From CAYLJV01 sp964554215 (GTDB taxonomy: Archaea > Hadarchaeota > Hadarchaeia > Hadarchaeales > JAGGTB01): a stretch of 12,208 nt of DNA. The notes beneath the pieces are model-generated. The model was not told the origin of the DNA. It was given only the letters and a program-made list of their open reading frames with translations, and ran no database searches. Location: the NCBI GenBank assembly GCA_964554215.1, contig CAZKND010000040.1, forward strand, positions 1-12,208. The letters run 5' to 3'. The position numbers and the translations under genes were made by a program. Position 1 is the stretch's first letter; each line of letters begins with the position of its first letter. Shown here one piece after another: positions 1-7,277 of this stretch.

Positions 1-110
1 CCCCCATCCGCCAAAATGGAAGAAAGATCCGTAACTCGGTTCACATCATCCGGATGCCGGACGGGAACAAGCATATTTTTGTAGTTATATTCCTTAGTCT
101 CTTCACTCAA
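1..110 (-). CDS. UspA-family protein, KdpQ-like (N-terminal fragment, cut by window edge)
   Basis: Only the first 36 codons are in the window; the rest lies beyond base 1. The reading frame opens right after kdpC: the TAG stop of kdpC (114-112) is followed after one base by TTG at 110-108. The first residues are a short hydrophilic lead, then NMLVPVRHPDDVNRV, which is the beta-1/alpha-1 start of a universal stress protein domain (usual form: K-N-I/M-L-V-P-V). An in-frame ATG at 74-72 is another possible start, but it would sit on the conserved strand, so the TTG is preferred. In Halobacterium the kdp operon is kdpFABCQ, and KdpQ is a UspA-domain protein, dispensable for transport. By position and domain this is probably the same kind of gene. 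Function here is inferred: a nucleotide-binding stress or fine-tuning protein. A different UspA-containing protein cannot be excluded, since only about a quarter of one domain is seen. Confidence 0.75.
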   Translation of the reverse strand, partial: MSEETKEYNYKNMLVPVRHPDDVNRVTDLSSILADG

Positions 111-111
111 A

Positions 112-717
112 CTACAATCCCCCCATCATATTCTCCACTTCTAAGTTTAGCTTCAGAACATTTATGCGTTTCATCCCATAGAGACCGAGAGCTCTCCCCT
201 CTTCAAGTTCCTCTATCTCAGAATATAGCGCTTCTTGGGCCTCCGCCTCCGACATGGCTGTTTCATCCGAAATGTGATGGGCAACTCTGGGCACCTGGAA
301 AACCGCCGCCTTAACAGTTATATGGGGATCTAGTGCTGAACCCGATTCCGTGACCAAAACAGAAGGTATCTCACTCCCGCCTCCGTAATTATCCGGCATA
401 TTCTCCAACATGCTTCTGACCCTGTTCTCTAAACCGGAGTTCTCCACCGGGGCCAAATTCTGGCTGCCCGATTTCATAGCGTTGTAATCTATCGAAGAAG
501 GTCTACCATGGAAGTATTCGGGCCCTTTGAACTCCTGTCCGATCAGTTCGGAACCCACTACCTCACCACCTTGCTTCACCAGGCTTCCATCTGCTTTATT
601 GTTCCATAGGGCCTGTCCTACAATCCCGATAACTCCTGAGTAAAGGATGCAGAAAACCACCACTCCTACTATCAATAGCCTGAGTGAAATTGACAGATCT
701 TTTATCTTTCCCTTCAT
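112..717 (-). CDS. kdpC: Potassium-transporting ATPase KdpC subunit
   Basis: KdpC is the single-span subunit of the KdpFABC K+ pump. It stabilises the complex and is thought to help ATP binding by KdpB. The 201-residue product is near the usual 190-200. One N-terminal membrane span lies at about residues 12-35, followed by an extracytoplasmic domain. Family motifs are clear: GSELIGQEF (55-63), YFHGRPSSIDYNA (68-80), SGSQNLAP (83-90), TESGSALDPHI (123-133), VPRVAHH (142-148) and the C-terminal RINVLKLNLEV (184-194). The start ATG (717-715) overlaps the kdpB stop by one base (TGATG), and an AGGGGTG ribosome site lies about 5 nt upstream inside kdpB, so coupled translation is likely. The segment around residues 103-116 has a Gly-rich insert (YGGGSEIP) before LVTESGSALDPH. 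No defects seen. Confidence 0.96.
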   Translation of the reverse strand: MKGKIKDLSISLRLLIVGVVVFCILYSGVIGIVGQALWNNKADGSLVKQGGEVVGSELIGQEFKGPEYFHGRPSSIDYNAMKSGSQNLAPVENSGLENRVRSMLENMPDNYGGGSEIPSVLVTESGSALDPHITVKAAVFQVPRVAHHISDETAMSEAEAQEALYSEIEELEEGRALGLYGMKRINVLKLNLEVENMMGGL

Positions 718-2747
718 CAGAACACCCCTATAGCATTGAGCAACAGGTCAATGGCTTTTATAGACAGGAACGGAGCTATCAAACCCGCTCCTCCGTAAAC
801 TAAAAGGTTTTTTCTTAATAATTTCGACGCACTCTCTGCTTTGTACTCCACTCCACGCATAGCGATCGGAATCAGGAAAGGAATTATCAGAGCATTGTAG
901 ATTAGCGAAGAGATTATAGCGCTCTGCGGAGAAGCCAGATTCAACACGTTCATCTTGTTCAGCACAGGTATACCGGCTCCGAAAATAGCGGGGACTAGCG
1001 CGAAGTATCTGGACAGATCATTGGCTATGCTGAAAGTGGTTAGAGAACCCCTAGTCATCAAAAGCTTCTTCCCTATAGCCACAACCTCGATAAGTTTCGT
1101 CGGATCTGAATCTAAATCGACCATATTTCCAGCCTCCTTCGCCGCATTCGTGCCACCCTGCATGGCCAAACCGACATCCGCCTTGGCAAGTGCCGGAGCA
1201 TCGTTAGTACCGTCACCCGTCATACCTACGAGTCGGCCCTCTCCCCGGATCTTCTCGACCAGTTCGATCTTTTCCTCGGGCTTGAATTCGGCATAGTACT
1301 CATCTATCCCAACCTCTTCCGCCACGGCCTTGGCAGTCCTTTCATTGTCCCCTGTAGCCATTATAGTCGTCACACCCATATTCTGCAGGTCCTTGATACG
1401 CTTCTTTATACCGGGCTTCAGCTCATCCCGCAAATCTATCAAACCCACGACCGAACCGTCGACCGATACGGCGAGCGGTGTACCTCCCTTATCCGAAATA
1501 TCGTGTGCCTTCTCTTCCGTTTCGGAAGGTACATCCTCGGAATTCTCCGTCACGGCATCCACCGCACCTTTTCTTATCTCTGTACCGTCGGATAGGTCGA
1601 TTCCACTCATCTTGGTCTTCGCTGAAAATTCGATAAAGTCCTCTTCGGAAAGTTCGGATTCATCGACATCTACACCTTTTTCCTGGGCAAGACTCGTTAT
1701 TGAACGCCCCTCCGGAGTCTCGTCAAAGTAAGAGGCCTTGAAACTTGCGTTAACTATTTCGGAATCGTCATGGCTGCCCAACGACACGAAGCCTTCGGCG
1801 GTTCGCTCCCCCGTGGTTATCGTCCCGGTCTTATCCAGTATCAGAGCGTCCAGGTCTCCTGCCGATTCGACAGCTTTACCAGATTTCGCAATCACGTTGT
1901 CTTCCGTAACGTTAGTCATGCCGGCGATTCGGATAGTCGCTAGCAAAGCTCCGATCGTGGTCGGCATGAGGCCTACGAGAAGAGCAATCAGGTTGGCGAT
2001 GTCGACATTCATACCCACATAAGTGCCAAAGTACTTCATCGTGGTAACGGCTACGAGATAAATGAATGTGAAACTCGCGAGAAGAAGCGTCATAGATATC
2101 TCATTTGGAGTCTTCTCCCTGTTCGCCGACTCGACCAATCCAATCATCCTGTCCAAGAAAGATTCTCCAGCCTCGGCAGTCACCTCTATCTTCAAACGGT
2201 CGCTGAGAACTTCCGTACCTTCAGTCACCGAACTCCTGTCACCACCACTCTCCCTGATTACAGGCTCTGACTCCCCTGTCACGGCCGATTCATCGATCGA
2301 CGCACTGCCTTCTATAACAGTTCCATCCCGAGGTATTACATCTCCCTCTTCTACAAATGCTATATCCCCCTTTTCCAGATCCTCACCGGCAACTTCTTCG
2401 TAATGTTCCTCCGAAATCTTTCCCAACTCGATATCCTCGGAAAGTTTCTTCCCCTTAGTCTCGGTCTTCAACTCTTTCAAACTTTCCGCATGCGATTCCC
2501 CTTCAAGCTCCGCCAACGATTCCGAATAATTGGCGAAAAGGACCGTGAAAAGCAGTATCCCCGTGATGAATCCGTAATACCATTGAGCTTCCTGACCTTG
2601 GAAGAACTGTGGATAAATCGTGAGCGCCAAAGTCATGATTGTTCCTATTTCTACGACGAACATCACCGGATTCTTAATCAGATATCGAGGGTCCATCTTG
2701 ACGAAGGACTGTTTTATCGCCTCTATCTGCTTTTCCCAATCGACCAT
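717..2747 (-). CDS. kdpB: Potassium-transporting ATPase, ATP-binding subunit KdpB
   Basis: KdpB is the P-type ATPase subunit (EC 7.2.2.6) that hydrolyses ATP to drive K+ uptake through KdpA. It has 676 residues, the usual length. All catalytic signatures are present: actuator-domain loop TGES (157-160), phosphorylation motif DKTGTIT (305-311, acceptor D305), the RKGA nucleotide-binding patch (392-395), ATGDN (464-468) and MTGDGTNDAPALA (509-521). Membrane helices lie at about 26-45, 56-73, 220-240, 250-275, 568-590, 605-630 and 648-672. The serine of TGES (S160) matches E. coli S162, whose phosphorylation inhibits the pump at high K+, so this control is possible. The TM5 coupling pair D583/K586 of E. 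coli appears as D577/R580 (FSIANDLSRYF): the lysine is replaced by arginine. The ATG follows the kdpA stop with no gap, and a GGGGGTG ribosome site lies 8 nt upstream within kdpA. The cytoplasmic domains are Glu/Asp-rich, as in salt-adapted proteins. Confidence 0.98.
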   Translation of the reverse strand: MVDWEKQIEAIKQSFVKMDPRYLIKNPVMFVVEIGTIMTLALTIYPQFFQGQEAQWYYGFITGILLFTVLFANYSESLAELEGESHAESLKELKTETKGKKLSEDIELGKISEEHYEEVAGEDLEKGDIAFVEEGDVIPRDGTVIEGSASIDESAVTGESEPVIRESGGDRSSVTEGTEVLSDRLKIEVTAEAGESFLDRMIGLVESANREKTPNEISMTLLLASFTFIYLVAVTTMKYFGTYVGMNVDIANLIALLVGLMPTTIGALLATIRIAGMTNVTEDNVIAKSGKAVESAGDLDALILDKTGTITTGERTAEGFVSLGSHDDSEIVNASFKASYFDETPEGRSITSLAQEKGVDVDESELSEEDFIEFSAKTKMSGIDLSDGTEIRKGAVDAVTENSEDVPSETEEKAHDISDKGGTPLAVSVDGSVVGLIDLRDELKPGIKKRIKDLQNMGVTTIMATGDNERTAKAVAEEVGIDEYYAEFKPEEKIELVEKIRGEGRLVGMTGDGTNDAPALAKADVGLAMQGGTNAAKEAGNMVDLDSDPTKLIEVVAIGKKLLMTRGSLTTFSIANDLSRYFALVPAIFGAGIPVLNKMNVLNLASPQSAIISSLIYNALIIPFLIPIAMRGVEYKAESASKLLRKNLLVYGGAGLIAPFLSIKAIDLLLNAIGVF

Positions 2748-4487
2748 CTAGATTGCACCCCCGAGGAACTCTCCGAGAGGCCCCACCGATAGCGACGGTA
2801 GGAAAATCAGCGCGCCGATAACGACTATGACACCAAGGAAAAGTATGAGGAAAGCCAAGCTCTCAACATCCAAAGTTCCCTCCGTCTCAGGTCTGACCTT
2901 TTTCTGTGCCAAAGAACCGGCAATAGCTATCTGTCCAACTATTGGTAGATATCGTCCGAGAAGAATCTGAGCTCCATTAGTGAGGTTAAAGAAAAGGGTA
3001 TTATCCGAAAGGCCTTCAAAACCGCTGCCATTGTTGGCGGAGGCGGAGAACATCTCGTAAAGTATCTCCGCAAAACCACGAAAACCAGGATTGGCGATCG
3101 CCTCTTTCCCTAGGTCCGTAGCAACGGCCAGAGACGTCGGTATCAAAACCAGCGTAGGCAAGAGTAGTATTATGAGGGCGGCTATCCTGATTTCGTTCCA
3201 TTCAATCTTCTTCCCCAGATACTGAGGTGCTCTACCGATCATCAAACCTCCGATGAAAACTGCTATCAAGAGGAAAGTCATGAGGTTGAGCAGTCCCACT
3301 CCTATCCCGTTGTAGAGACAGTTCATGCTCATAGCCAAAAAGAGAGGAAGCGCTCCTTGCGCATTAAAACTGTTGTGCATGCTGTTCACAGCCCCGTTTG
3401 TCGTAGAAGTGGTTGAAACACCCCAGAGAGCGCTCAGTGATGGACCGAATCTGGTTTCCTTTCCTTCCATGTTCCCATGAGGCTGAACGACTTCCAAGCC
3501 GTCCACATTCATGTCCACGCTTTGATTTGACTCCATCTCACCCCTTATTCCTAAGAACATTAGACCTGTGAACAGTATGAAAAACGTAACTATCAGTATC
3601 AAAGCATGACGCCTCTTATCTATCCACACACCGAAAGCGTAAATGACAGATATCGGAGCCGCCAGTAAGATTAAGTTGAGAACGATGTTTGAGAGGACTG
3701 TAGGATTTTCGAAAGGATGAGCAGCATTTGCCGCGAAGTAACCTCCTCCATTCGTTCCGAGCATCTTTATCGACTCAACTCCGGCTACCGGACCGATTCG
3801 GATGGACTGTTCGCCACCAGCTATTGTCTGTGCGGTGACCTCCCCTCCTAGAGTTTGCGGAACACCTTGTGAAACTAGGAATATTCCAATTATTAGTGCG
3901 ATCGGAAGGAGAAATCTAACCGATCCTCTTATCAGATTTTCGTAGAAGTTTCCCAGATTTTCGTCTTCCTCGTTAAGAACCCCCCGGGAGAATCCGACAG
4001 CAAGGCTCAGCCCTGTTCCGGCCGACATGAACATCGCTAGAAGGACACCGAATGTCTGGCTGAAGTAAGAGAGATTTTCACCTGCGTAGTGTTGTTGGTT
4101 AGTGTTTGTCACGAATGTCGATGCGGTGTGGAAGGCCTGATCCCAGCTCATTCCCGATAAATCGAGCGGGTTCATCGGCAAAGTCCCTTGGAACTTGAAT
4201 ATCAATATTATAAAAACAAATAGAACCGAATTGAAAACGAATACTGAGAAAAGGAACCTCTTCCAGTCCATTCCATCTTCTGTGTCCAGTCCAATTGCTT
4301 TGTAGATGAAATCCTCAATCGGAGTAAACACCTTGTCAAGCTTTTCAATTCCTCTCAACCAACTGGGAAGTTCTCCTCGCGATTTCACCTGGTCGTGAAA
4401 AATCCAACCTAGATATTCTCCAAAGATGTAAATAAGAAACGCGAGGACTGCGACGAAAATTGTAATCTGACCTATAATATTTAGCAT
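2748..4487 (-). CDS. kdpA: Potassium-transporting ATPase, K+-binding subunit KdpA
   Basis: KdpA is the channel-like subunit (SKT superfamily) that binds and passes K+. It has 579 residues against 557 in E. coli, and about ten membrane helices. The four pore-loop regions are visible: FVTNTNQQHYAGE (125-137, Q132 aligning with E. coli Q116), LGTNGGGYFAANAAHPFENP (243-262), LYNGIGVGLL (391-400) and SASANNGSGFEGL (481-493). Other family hallmarks are NMEGKETRFG (339-348) and GLMIGRAPQYLGKKIE (414-429). The third loop departs from the common FGGVGSG form and the second has YFAAN for FFNAN. The N-terminal segment between helix 1 and FTPIEDFIYKAIG (54-66) is slightly long. A strong ribosome site (AGGGAG) sits just upstream of the ATG at 4487, and kdpF ends 12 nt upstream, so kdpF, kdpA, kdpB and kdpC form one operon. 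Confidence 0.97.
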   Translation of the reverse strand: MLNIIGQITIFVAVLAFLIYIFGEYLGWIFHDQVKSRGELPSWLRGIEKLDKVFTPIEDFIYKAIGLDTEDGMDWKRFLFSVFVFNSVLFVFIILIFKFQGTLPMNPLDLSGMSWDQAFHTASTFVTNTNQQHYAGENLSYFSQTFGVLLAMFMSAGTGLSLAVGFSRGVLNEEDENLGNFYENLIRGSVRFLLPIALIIGIFLVSQGVPQTLGGEVTAQTIAGGEQSIRIGPVAGVESIKMLGTNGGGYFAANAAHPFENPTVLSNIVLNLILLAAPISVIYAFGVWIDKRRHALILIVTFFILFTGLMFLGIRGEMESNQSVDMNVDGLEVVQPHGNMEGKETRFGPSLSALWGVSTTSTTNGAVNSMHNSFNAQGALPLFLAMSMNCLYNGIGVGLLNLMTFLLIAVFIGGLMIGRAPQYLGKKIEWNEIRIAALIILLLPTLVLIPTSLAVATDLGKEAIANPGFRGFAEILYEMFSASANNGSGFEGLSDNTLFFNLTNGAQILLGRYLPIVGQIAIAGSLAQKKVRPETEGTLDVESLAFLILFLGVIVVIGALIFLPSLSVGPLGEFLGGAI

Positions 4488-4498
4488 AATCTCCCTCT
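4488..4498 (-). promoter_or_regulatory. Ribosome binding site of kdpA
   Basis: On the minus strand the 12-nt kdpF-kdpA spacer reads ATAGAGGGAGATT directly before ATG. The GAGGGAG core is purine-rich and well placed to pair with the archaeal 16S 3' end, and it fixes the kdpA start at 4487. Confidence 0.7.
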
Positions 4499-4499
4499 A

Positions 4500-4598
4500 T
4501 CAGAACTTTTTCGGATTAAACAAAACGTAGGTTAGGTAAATTATCAATCCTATCACTACTGCGATATAGACTAAGTTACCTATCTGTGTTATCTCCAC
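4500..4598 (-). CDS. kdpF: KdpF-like small membrane subunit (start uncertain, next to assembly gap)
   Basis: The readable part encodes about 32 residues: a polar start (EITQIGN), one hydrophobic span (LVYIAVVIGLIIYLTYVLF) and the ending NPKKF. A single span with a P-x-x-F ending is the KdpF pattern (E. coli KdpF is 29 residues, ending RPERF-like). KdpF is a lipid-like stabiliser of the KdpFABC complex. A GTG at 4598-4596 gives a protein of normal KdpF length and is taken as the start, but it is three bases from the N gap (4602-4701), so an upstream start or a ribosome site cannot be checked. The gene ends with TGA 12 nt before kdpA. Its place at the head of the kdp operon supports the call more than its sequence does. 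Confidence 0.78.
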   Translation of the reverse strand: MEITQIGNLVYIAVVIGLIIYLTYVLFNPKKF

Positions 4599-4601
4599 TG
4601 T

Positions 4602-4701
4602 NNNNNNNNNNNNNNNNNNNNNNNNNNNNNNNNNNNNNNNNNNNNNNNNNNNNNNNNNNNNNNNNNNNNNNNNNNNNNNNNNNNNNNNNNNNNNNNNNNN
4701 N
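4602..4701. other. Assembly gap (100 N)
   Basis: There are exactly 100 unknown bases, the usual placeholder for a scaffold gap of unestimated length. The kdp promoter, any regulator gene or regulatory leader, and possibly the kdpF start are hidden here. The true distance between kdpF and the methyltransferase gene is unknown. Confidence 0.95.
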
Positions 4702-4741
4702 CCCATTTTTACGAGCGGATGAGAAAGAACATTACGAGCTC

Positions 4742-4751
4742 AATATTTAAT
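4742..4751 (+). promoter_or_regulatory. TATA-like box upstream of the methyltransferase gene
   Basis: AATATTTAAT is an archaeal TATA-box-like element. Transcription would be expected to begin about 24-26 nt downstream, near 4771. That is close to an in-frame TTG (4771) and past the GTG at 4762, so a leaderless mRNA starting at TTG is possible. Assigned by eye. Confidence 0.4.
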
Positions 4752-4761
4752 TTCTTCACCG

Positions 4762-5538
4762 GTGCTAAAATTGAAAGAAAAAGAAACCAAACCCTCTCTA
4801 GAAAACCTAATCGAAGAACTAAATCTGAATATCGAAACACTACACCCCGGTGGACTAGAAACTACGAAACAACTTGCAGACATGTGTGAAATAGAAGAAA
4901 ATATGAGAGTTCTCGATGTAGCCTCAGGAACAGGCCTTAGCGCCATTTTTCTATCTGAAAACTATGATTGTTCCGTAACGGGAATAGACCACTCAGAGAT
5001 GATGGTCAAAAAAGCGAGAAAAAAAGCTAAGGGAAGAGAAGTCGATGTCGAATTTACTGTGGCCGATGCACACCAGCTGCCTTTCGAAGATGAATATTTT
5101 GACGTAGTGATCTCGGAATGCACACTTTGTCTCTTGGAAAAAGAAAAAGTTCTCGACGAAATGACCCGGGTTGTGAAAGAGGGAGGACGGGTCGGAATAC
5201 ACGATATCTGCTGGAGTGAAGATGCTGACCAAAGTTTGAAAAAAAGTCTTGCCGAAATCGAGGGAGAGAGACCCGAAACGAAGGACGGATGGATAAAACT
5301 GTTCCAAAATGCCGGGCTGAATGAAATTGAAGCAAAGGAAGAACCCGATATTATGGATGACTGGATGGAGAGGATGGAAAGGGAAATAGGCATCTCGGGA
5401 AAATTAAAGATATTCATAAAGGTCGTGAAGGAGTGGGGATTTGAAGGTCTGAAGAATATCAGAAAATCGGAAAAAATTTTTGAAGATCCCCAAACAGGTT
5501 ACATAATCATCGTCGGACGGAAACATTCGGGAGTCTAA
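4762..5538 (+). CDS. Class I SAM-dependent methyltransferase
   Basis: This is a Rossmann-fold methyltransferase of the Methyltransf_11/25 type, 258 residues, probably cytoplasmic. Motif I is VLDVASGTG (50-58), the SAM-ribose acidic residue is D76 in TGIDHSEMM, motif II/III is ADAHQLPFED (101-110), followed by FDVVISECTLCLL (113-125) and the post-motif strand EGGRVGIHDICW (140-151). The LHPGGLETT lead (27-35) and the CTLCLL and GERPET segments belong to a conserved but functionally undefined group of archaeal/bacterial methyltransferases. The Cys pattern is not that of ArsM arsenite methyltransferases, so no substrate is assigned. The start is uncertain: GTG at 4762 (upstream in-frame stop at 4720) or TTG at 4771, which fits the TATA box better. 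No Shine-Dalgarno sequence is visible. It stands alone, between the contig gap and the next (+) gene 90 nt downstream. Confidence 0.92.
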   Translation: MLKLKEKETKPSLENLIEELNLNIETLHPGGLETTKQLADMCEIEENMRVLDVASGTGLSAIFLSENYDCSVTGIDHSEMMVKKARKKAKGREVDVEFTVADAHQLPFEDEYFDVVISECTLCLLEKEKVLDEMTRVVKEGGRVGIHDICWSEDADQSLKKSLAEIEGERPETKDGWIKLFQNAGLNEIEAKEEPDIMDDWMERMEREIGISGKLKIFIKVVKEWGFEGLKNIRKSEKIFEDPQTGYIIIVGRKHSGV

Positions 5539-5580
5539 CCTAATGAAAATTAACTTACTGTTCTTTTATTCTCAAAATAC

Positions 5581-5590
5581 ATATTTATAG
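5581..5590 (+). promoter_or_regulatory. TATA-like box upstream of CPBP protease 1
   Basis: ATATTTATAG, preceded by A-rich bases, lies about 44 nt before the ATG at 5629. Transcription would start near 5611, giving a short leader that holds GAAGG (5614-5618), a weak ribosome site 10 nt before the ATG. This suggests the gene is transcribed separately from the methyltransferase gene. Confidence 0.42.
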
Positions 5591-5628
5591 TCAAATATCG
5601 CTGAATTAATGATGAAGGTTTCCTAAAT

Positions 5629-6447
5629 ATGAATTTCAATATTGGTAGACCTTGGAAATTCTTTTTTCTAACTTTTTCGTGGTCTTGGATAATCTGGACT
5701 CTCTGTATTGTTCTCGGTTTTAGTCTTGACAGTAGTGCTGGCACCGTTTTTTACATTCTCGGTGCTCTCGCCCCCTCATTGATCGGTATTTTACTAGCCA
5801 GATTTGATGAAGAGAAGGGGTATTGGGAAGATTTCAAGAATAGAATAACTGATTTCGGTTTGATTGAGAGAAGATGGTACCTGGTTATATTCGGGTTAAT
5901 CCCGATAACGATTCTTGCTGCATTCTTGATGAACTATCTAGCAAACAACCCTCTCCCAAATTTGACCATTCTCAGTAACTATTTGATGAACCCGTTGTCA
6001 TTATTAGGTTTCGGAATAGCGACCTTGATTGGAGGGCCTCTAATCGAGGAGATGGGTTGGCGAGGGTACGCTCTCGATCATCTTATAGAGAATGGTAATC
6101 TTATCAGAGCGGCGCTGATAGTGACTCTCTTTTGGACGGTCTGGCATTGGCCTCTCTTCTTGATTGAGGGCACTTTGCAGTCTGCGTTGATAGGTGAGTC
6201 TTTTGCCTCGGTCCTTATCTATAATGTCGAAATATTCTCGTACGGAATCCTGATCGTCTGGATATACAATAACACCGATAGAAGCATCTTATCCGCTATC
6301 CTTTTCCATTTCAGCATCAACTTTTTCGCGGGGATAACGAACTTCTCGACCGAATTCAGGATTTTCGAAACAATCGTCCAGTTAACTATGGCAATTGCAG
6401 TTCTGGTTTATTGGAAAAGTAAAGAGAATGATGAAGACTCTCTTTAA
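5629..6447 (+). CDS. CPBP family intramembrane metalloprotease (copy 1)
   Basis: This is a 272-residue integral membrane protein of the CPBP (CAAX protease/bacteriocin-processing, ABI) family, related to Rce1. About seven or eight hydrophobic spans can be seen. The three family motifs are intact: EEMGWR (E140, E141, R145), FWTVWH (168-173, H173) and HFSIN (H227, N231). These residues bind the metal and form the active site within the membrane. Known members cleave prenylated CAAX proteins in eukaryotes, and others act in bacteriocin self-protection or as scaffolding proteins. The archaeal substrate is unknown, and there is no peptide or prenyltransferase gene next to it. The C-terminal tail is short and charged (KSKENDEDSL). 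It is distinct in sequence from the second CPBP protein encoded at 10912-11835. Confidence 0.93.
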   Translation: MNFNIGRPWKFFFLTFSWSWIIWTLCIVLGFSLDSSAGTVFYILGALAPSLIGILLARFDEEKGYWEDFKNRITDFGLIERRWYLVIFGLIPITILAAFLMNYLANNPLPNLTILSNYLMNPLSLLGFGIATLIGGPLIEEMGWRGYALDHLIENGNLIRAALIVTLFWTVWHWPLFLIEGTLQSALIGESFASVLIYNVEIFSYGILIVWIYNNTDRSILSAILFHFSINFFAGITNFSTEFRIFETIVQLTMAIAVLVYWKSKENDEDSL

Positions 6448-6689
6448 AGATTATAACCCAAATCTACACCTTATTACTCCAAATTCTCATAGTTTTAATC
6501 CATAGCATCTAATTTTATCCAGATTCAAAACCAACCGATGGAGTCTTAAAAAAGATTATCTATTTAGGTTTAGTGATTTCTCCATTCTTATTCTGAAATA
6601 GAACTTTTGTTATGAATACTACCATGCTTTTCCCAGCTTTCCATCTTATTCCTCTGCCGGTATATCTTCGGTCAATCTTTTTCCAGCTT
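6448..6689. other. Intergenic spacer between convergent genes
   Basis: This 242-nt AT-rich spacer separates the ends of CPBP protease 1 (+) and the PH-like gene (-). I see no ORF with a ribosome site and no strong hairpin terminator. Its right end carries two tandem 12-nt units (TTCCAGCTTTTA-like) that run into the stop of the next gene, and a third, looser copy lies at 6630-6640. Confidence 0.6.
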
Positions 6690-6704
6690 TTATTCCAGCT
6701 TTTT
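6681..6704. repeat. 12-nt tandem duplication at a gene's 3' end
   Basis: TTCCAGCTTTTA (6681-6692) and TTCCAGCTTTTT (6693-6704) are adjacent and differ at one base; a related piece, TTCCCAGCTTT, lies at 6630-6640. On the minus strand the upstream copy encodes the last codons K-L-E plus the stop, and the second copy repeats K-L-E just after the stop in the same frame. This looks like replication slippage that either created or moved the end of the gene. Confidence 0.75.
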
Positions 6705-7205
6705 AGTATAGTGTTCAATTTTCTTCTTAACTTCGTCAGGATTTTTCGTGGATAAAACGACTTCTTCTATCCATCCATCTTTCAACGAAAGCACGACCCT
6801 TGGCCCTCCAACGCTATTGTATACAGTTCTCCATTTTCCACCTATTCTCGCTATTCTGAATCCCCACCCGCCGTACCAAAAGCTCGAAGTTTCATCGAGA
6901 TAACAATCATCAATCTCATCCCAGGAAATATTTCTTTTGTAGAGACCATATCCGACTGTCAAGCCTTCAGAATCAATCTTGATTGTAAGTCTCAAAAAGT
7001 TAACAGTTATCACAAAAAGAATTACAGCCATCAAAGGCCAGAACCAGACCGGAAGCGGCTCAGTCCACCCCCACCCCACAACGATATCGTAAACTCCCAA
7101 AAAAGCGAACACAGCAGTTACCGATCCCAGAGTCAAAGCCATCCATTTAGAAAATATTTTTTCAGTATACCCTTGATTGATCATGTTATCTTTACTTTCC
7201 CCCAT
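6690..7205 (-). CDS. Two-span membrane protein with a likely PH-like domain
   Basis: A 171-residue protein of uncertain family. It has two membrane spans (about 22-44 and 52-72), then a soluble beta-rich region of about 95 residues ending in an amphipathic helix (NPDEVKKKIEHYTKKLE). The SFWYGGWGFRIARIGGKWR segment (108-126) and the later LSTKNPDEV turn (151-159) resemble bacterial PH-like (bPH/DUF3093-like) membrane proteins, in which a beta sandwich follows two helices. This is a resemblance from pattern only. No catalytic motif is seen; a role at the membrane surface is the most one can infer. ATG at 7205 is chosen because GAGGGG (7218-7213) sits 7 nt upstream; an alternative ATG at 7184 would remove seven polar residues. 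Its end carries the 12-nt duplication described separately. Confidence 0.78.
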   Translation of the reverse strand: MGESKDNMINQGYTEKIFSKWMALTLGSVTAVFAFLGVYDIVVGWGWTEPLPVWFWPLMAVILFVITVNFLRLTIKIDSEGLTVGYGLYKRNISWDEIDDCYLDETSSFWYGGWGFRIARIGGKWRTVYNSVGGPRVVLSLKDGWIEEVVLSTKNPDEVKKKIEHYTKKLE

Positions 7206-7218
7206 AGTTTGACCCCTC

Positions 7219-7229
7219 TAAAATATAAT
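7219..7229 (-). promoter_or_regulatory. TATA-like box of the PH-like gene
   Basis: On the minus strand this reads TTATATTTTA. It is only about 20 nt before the ATG at 7205, a little close for that start. Transcription near 7199 would favour the second ATG (7184). A more distant AT-rich element (about 7251-7267) could serve the first ATG. The choice is open. Confidence 0.35.
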
Positions 7230-7277
7230 CTTGAACCAGGTTTTCTCCTTCTCTATTTTTACAAAAAGAGGGCAAAT

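Noticed and set aside
54..2792. Several open frames of 86-133 codons on the plus strand
   Set aside because: They lie opposite kdpC and kdpB, which have full domain matches; the low-complexity Ser/Pro-rich translations are typical antisense shadows.
4500..4706. 68-residue ORF with its start beyond the N run
   Set aside because: Half of it is translated from unknown bases, so its ATG and reading frame across the gap have no meaning. Only the part from the GTG at 4598 is kept as kdpF.
4962..5417. Minus-strand open frames of up to 151 codons
   Set aside because: Antisense to the methyltransferase gene, Ser/Phe-rich, with no domain or start signal.
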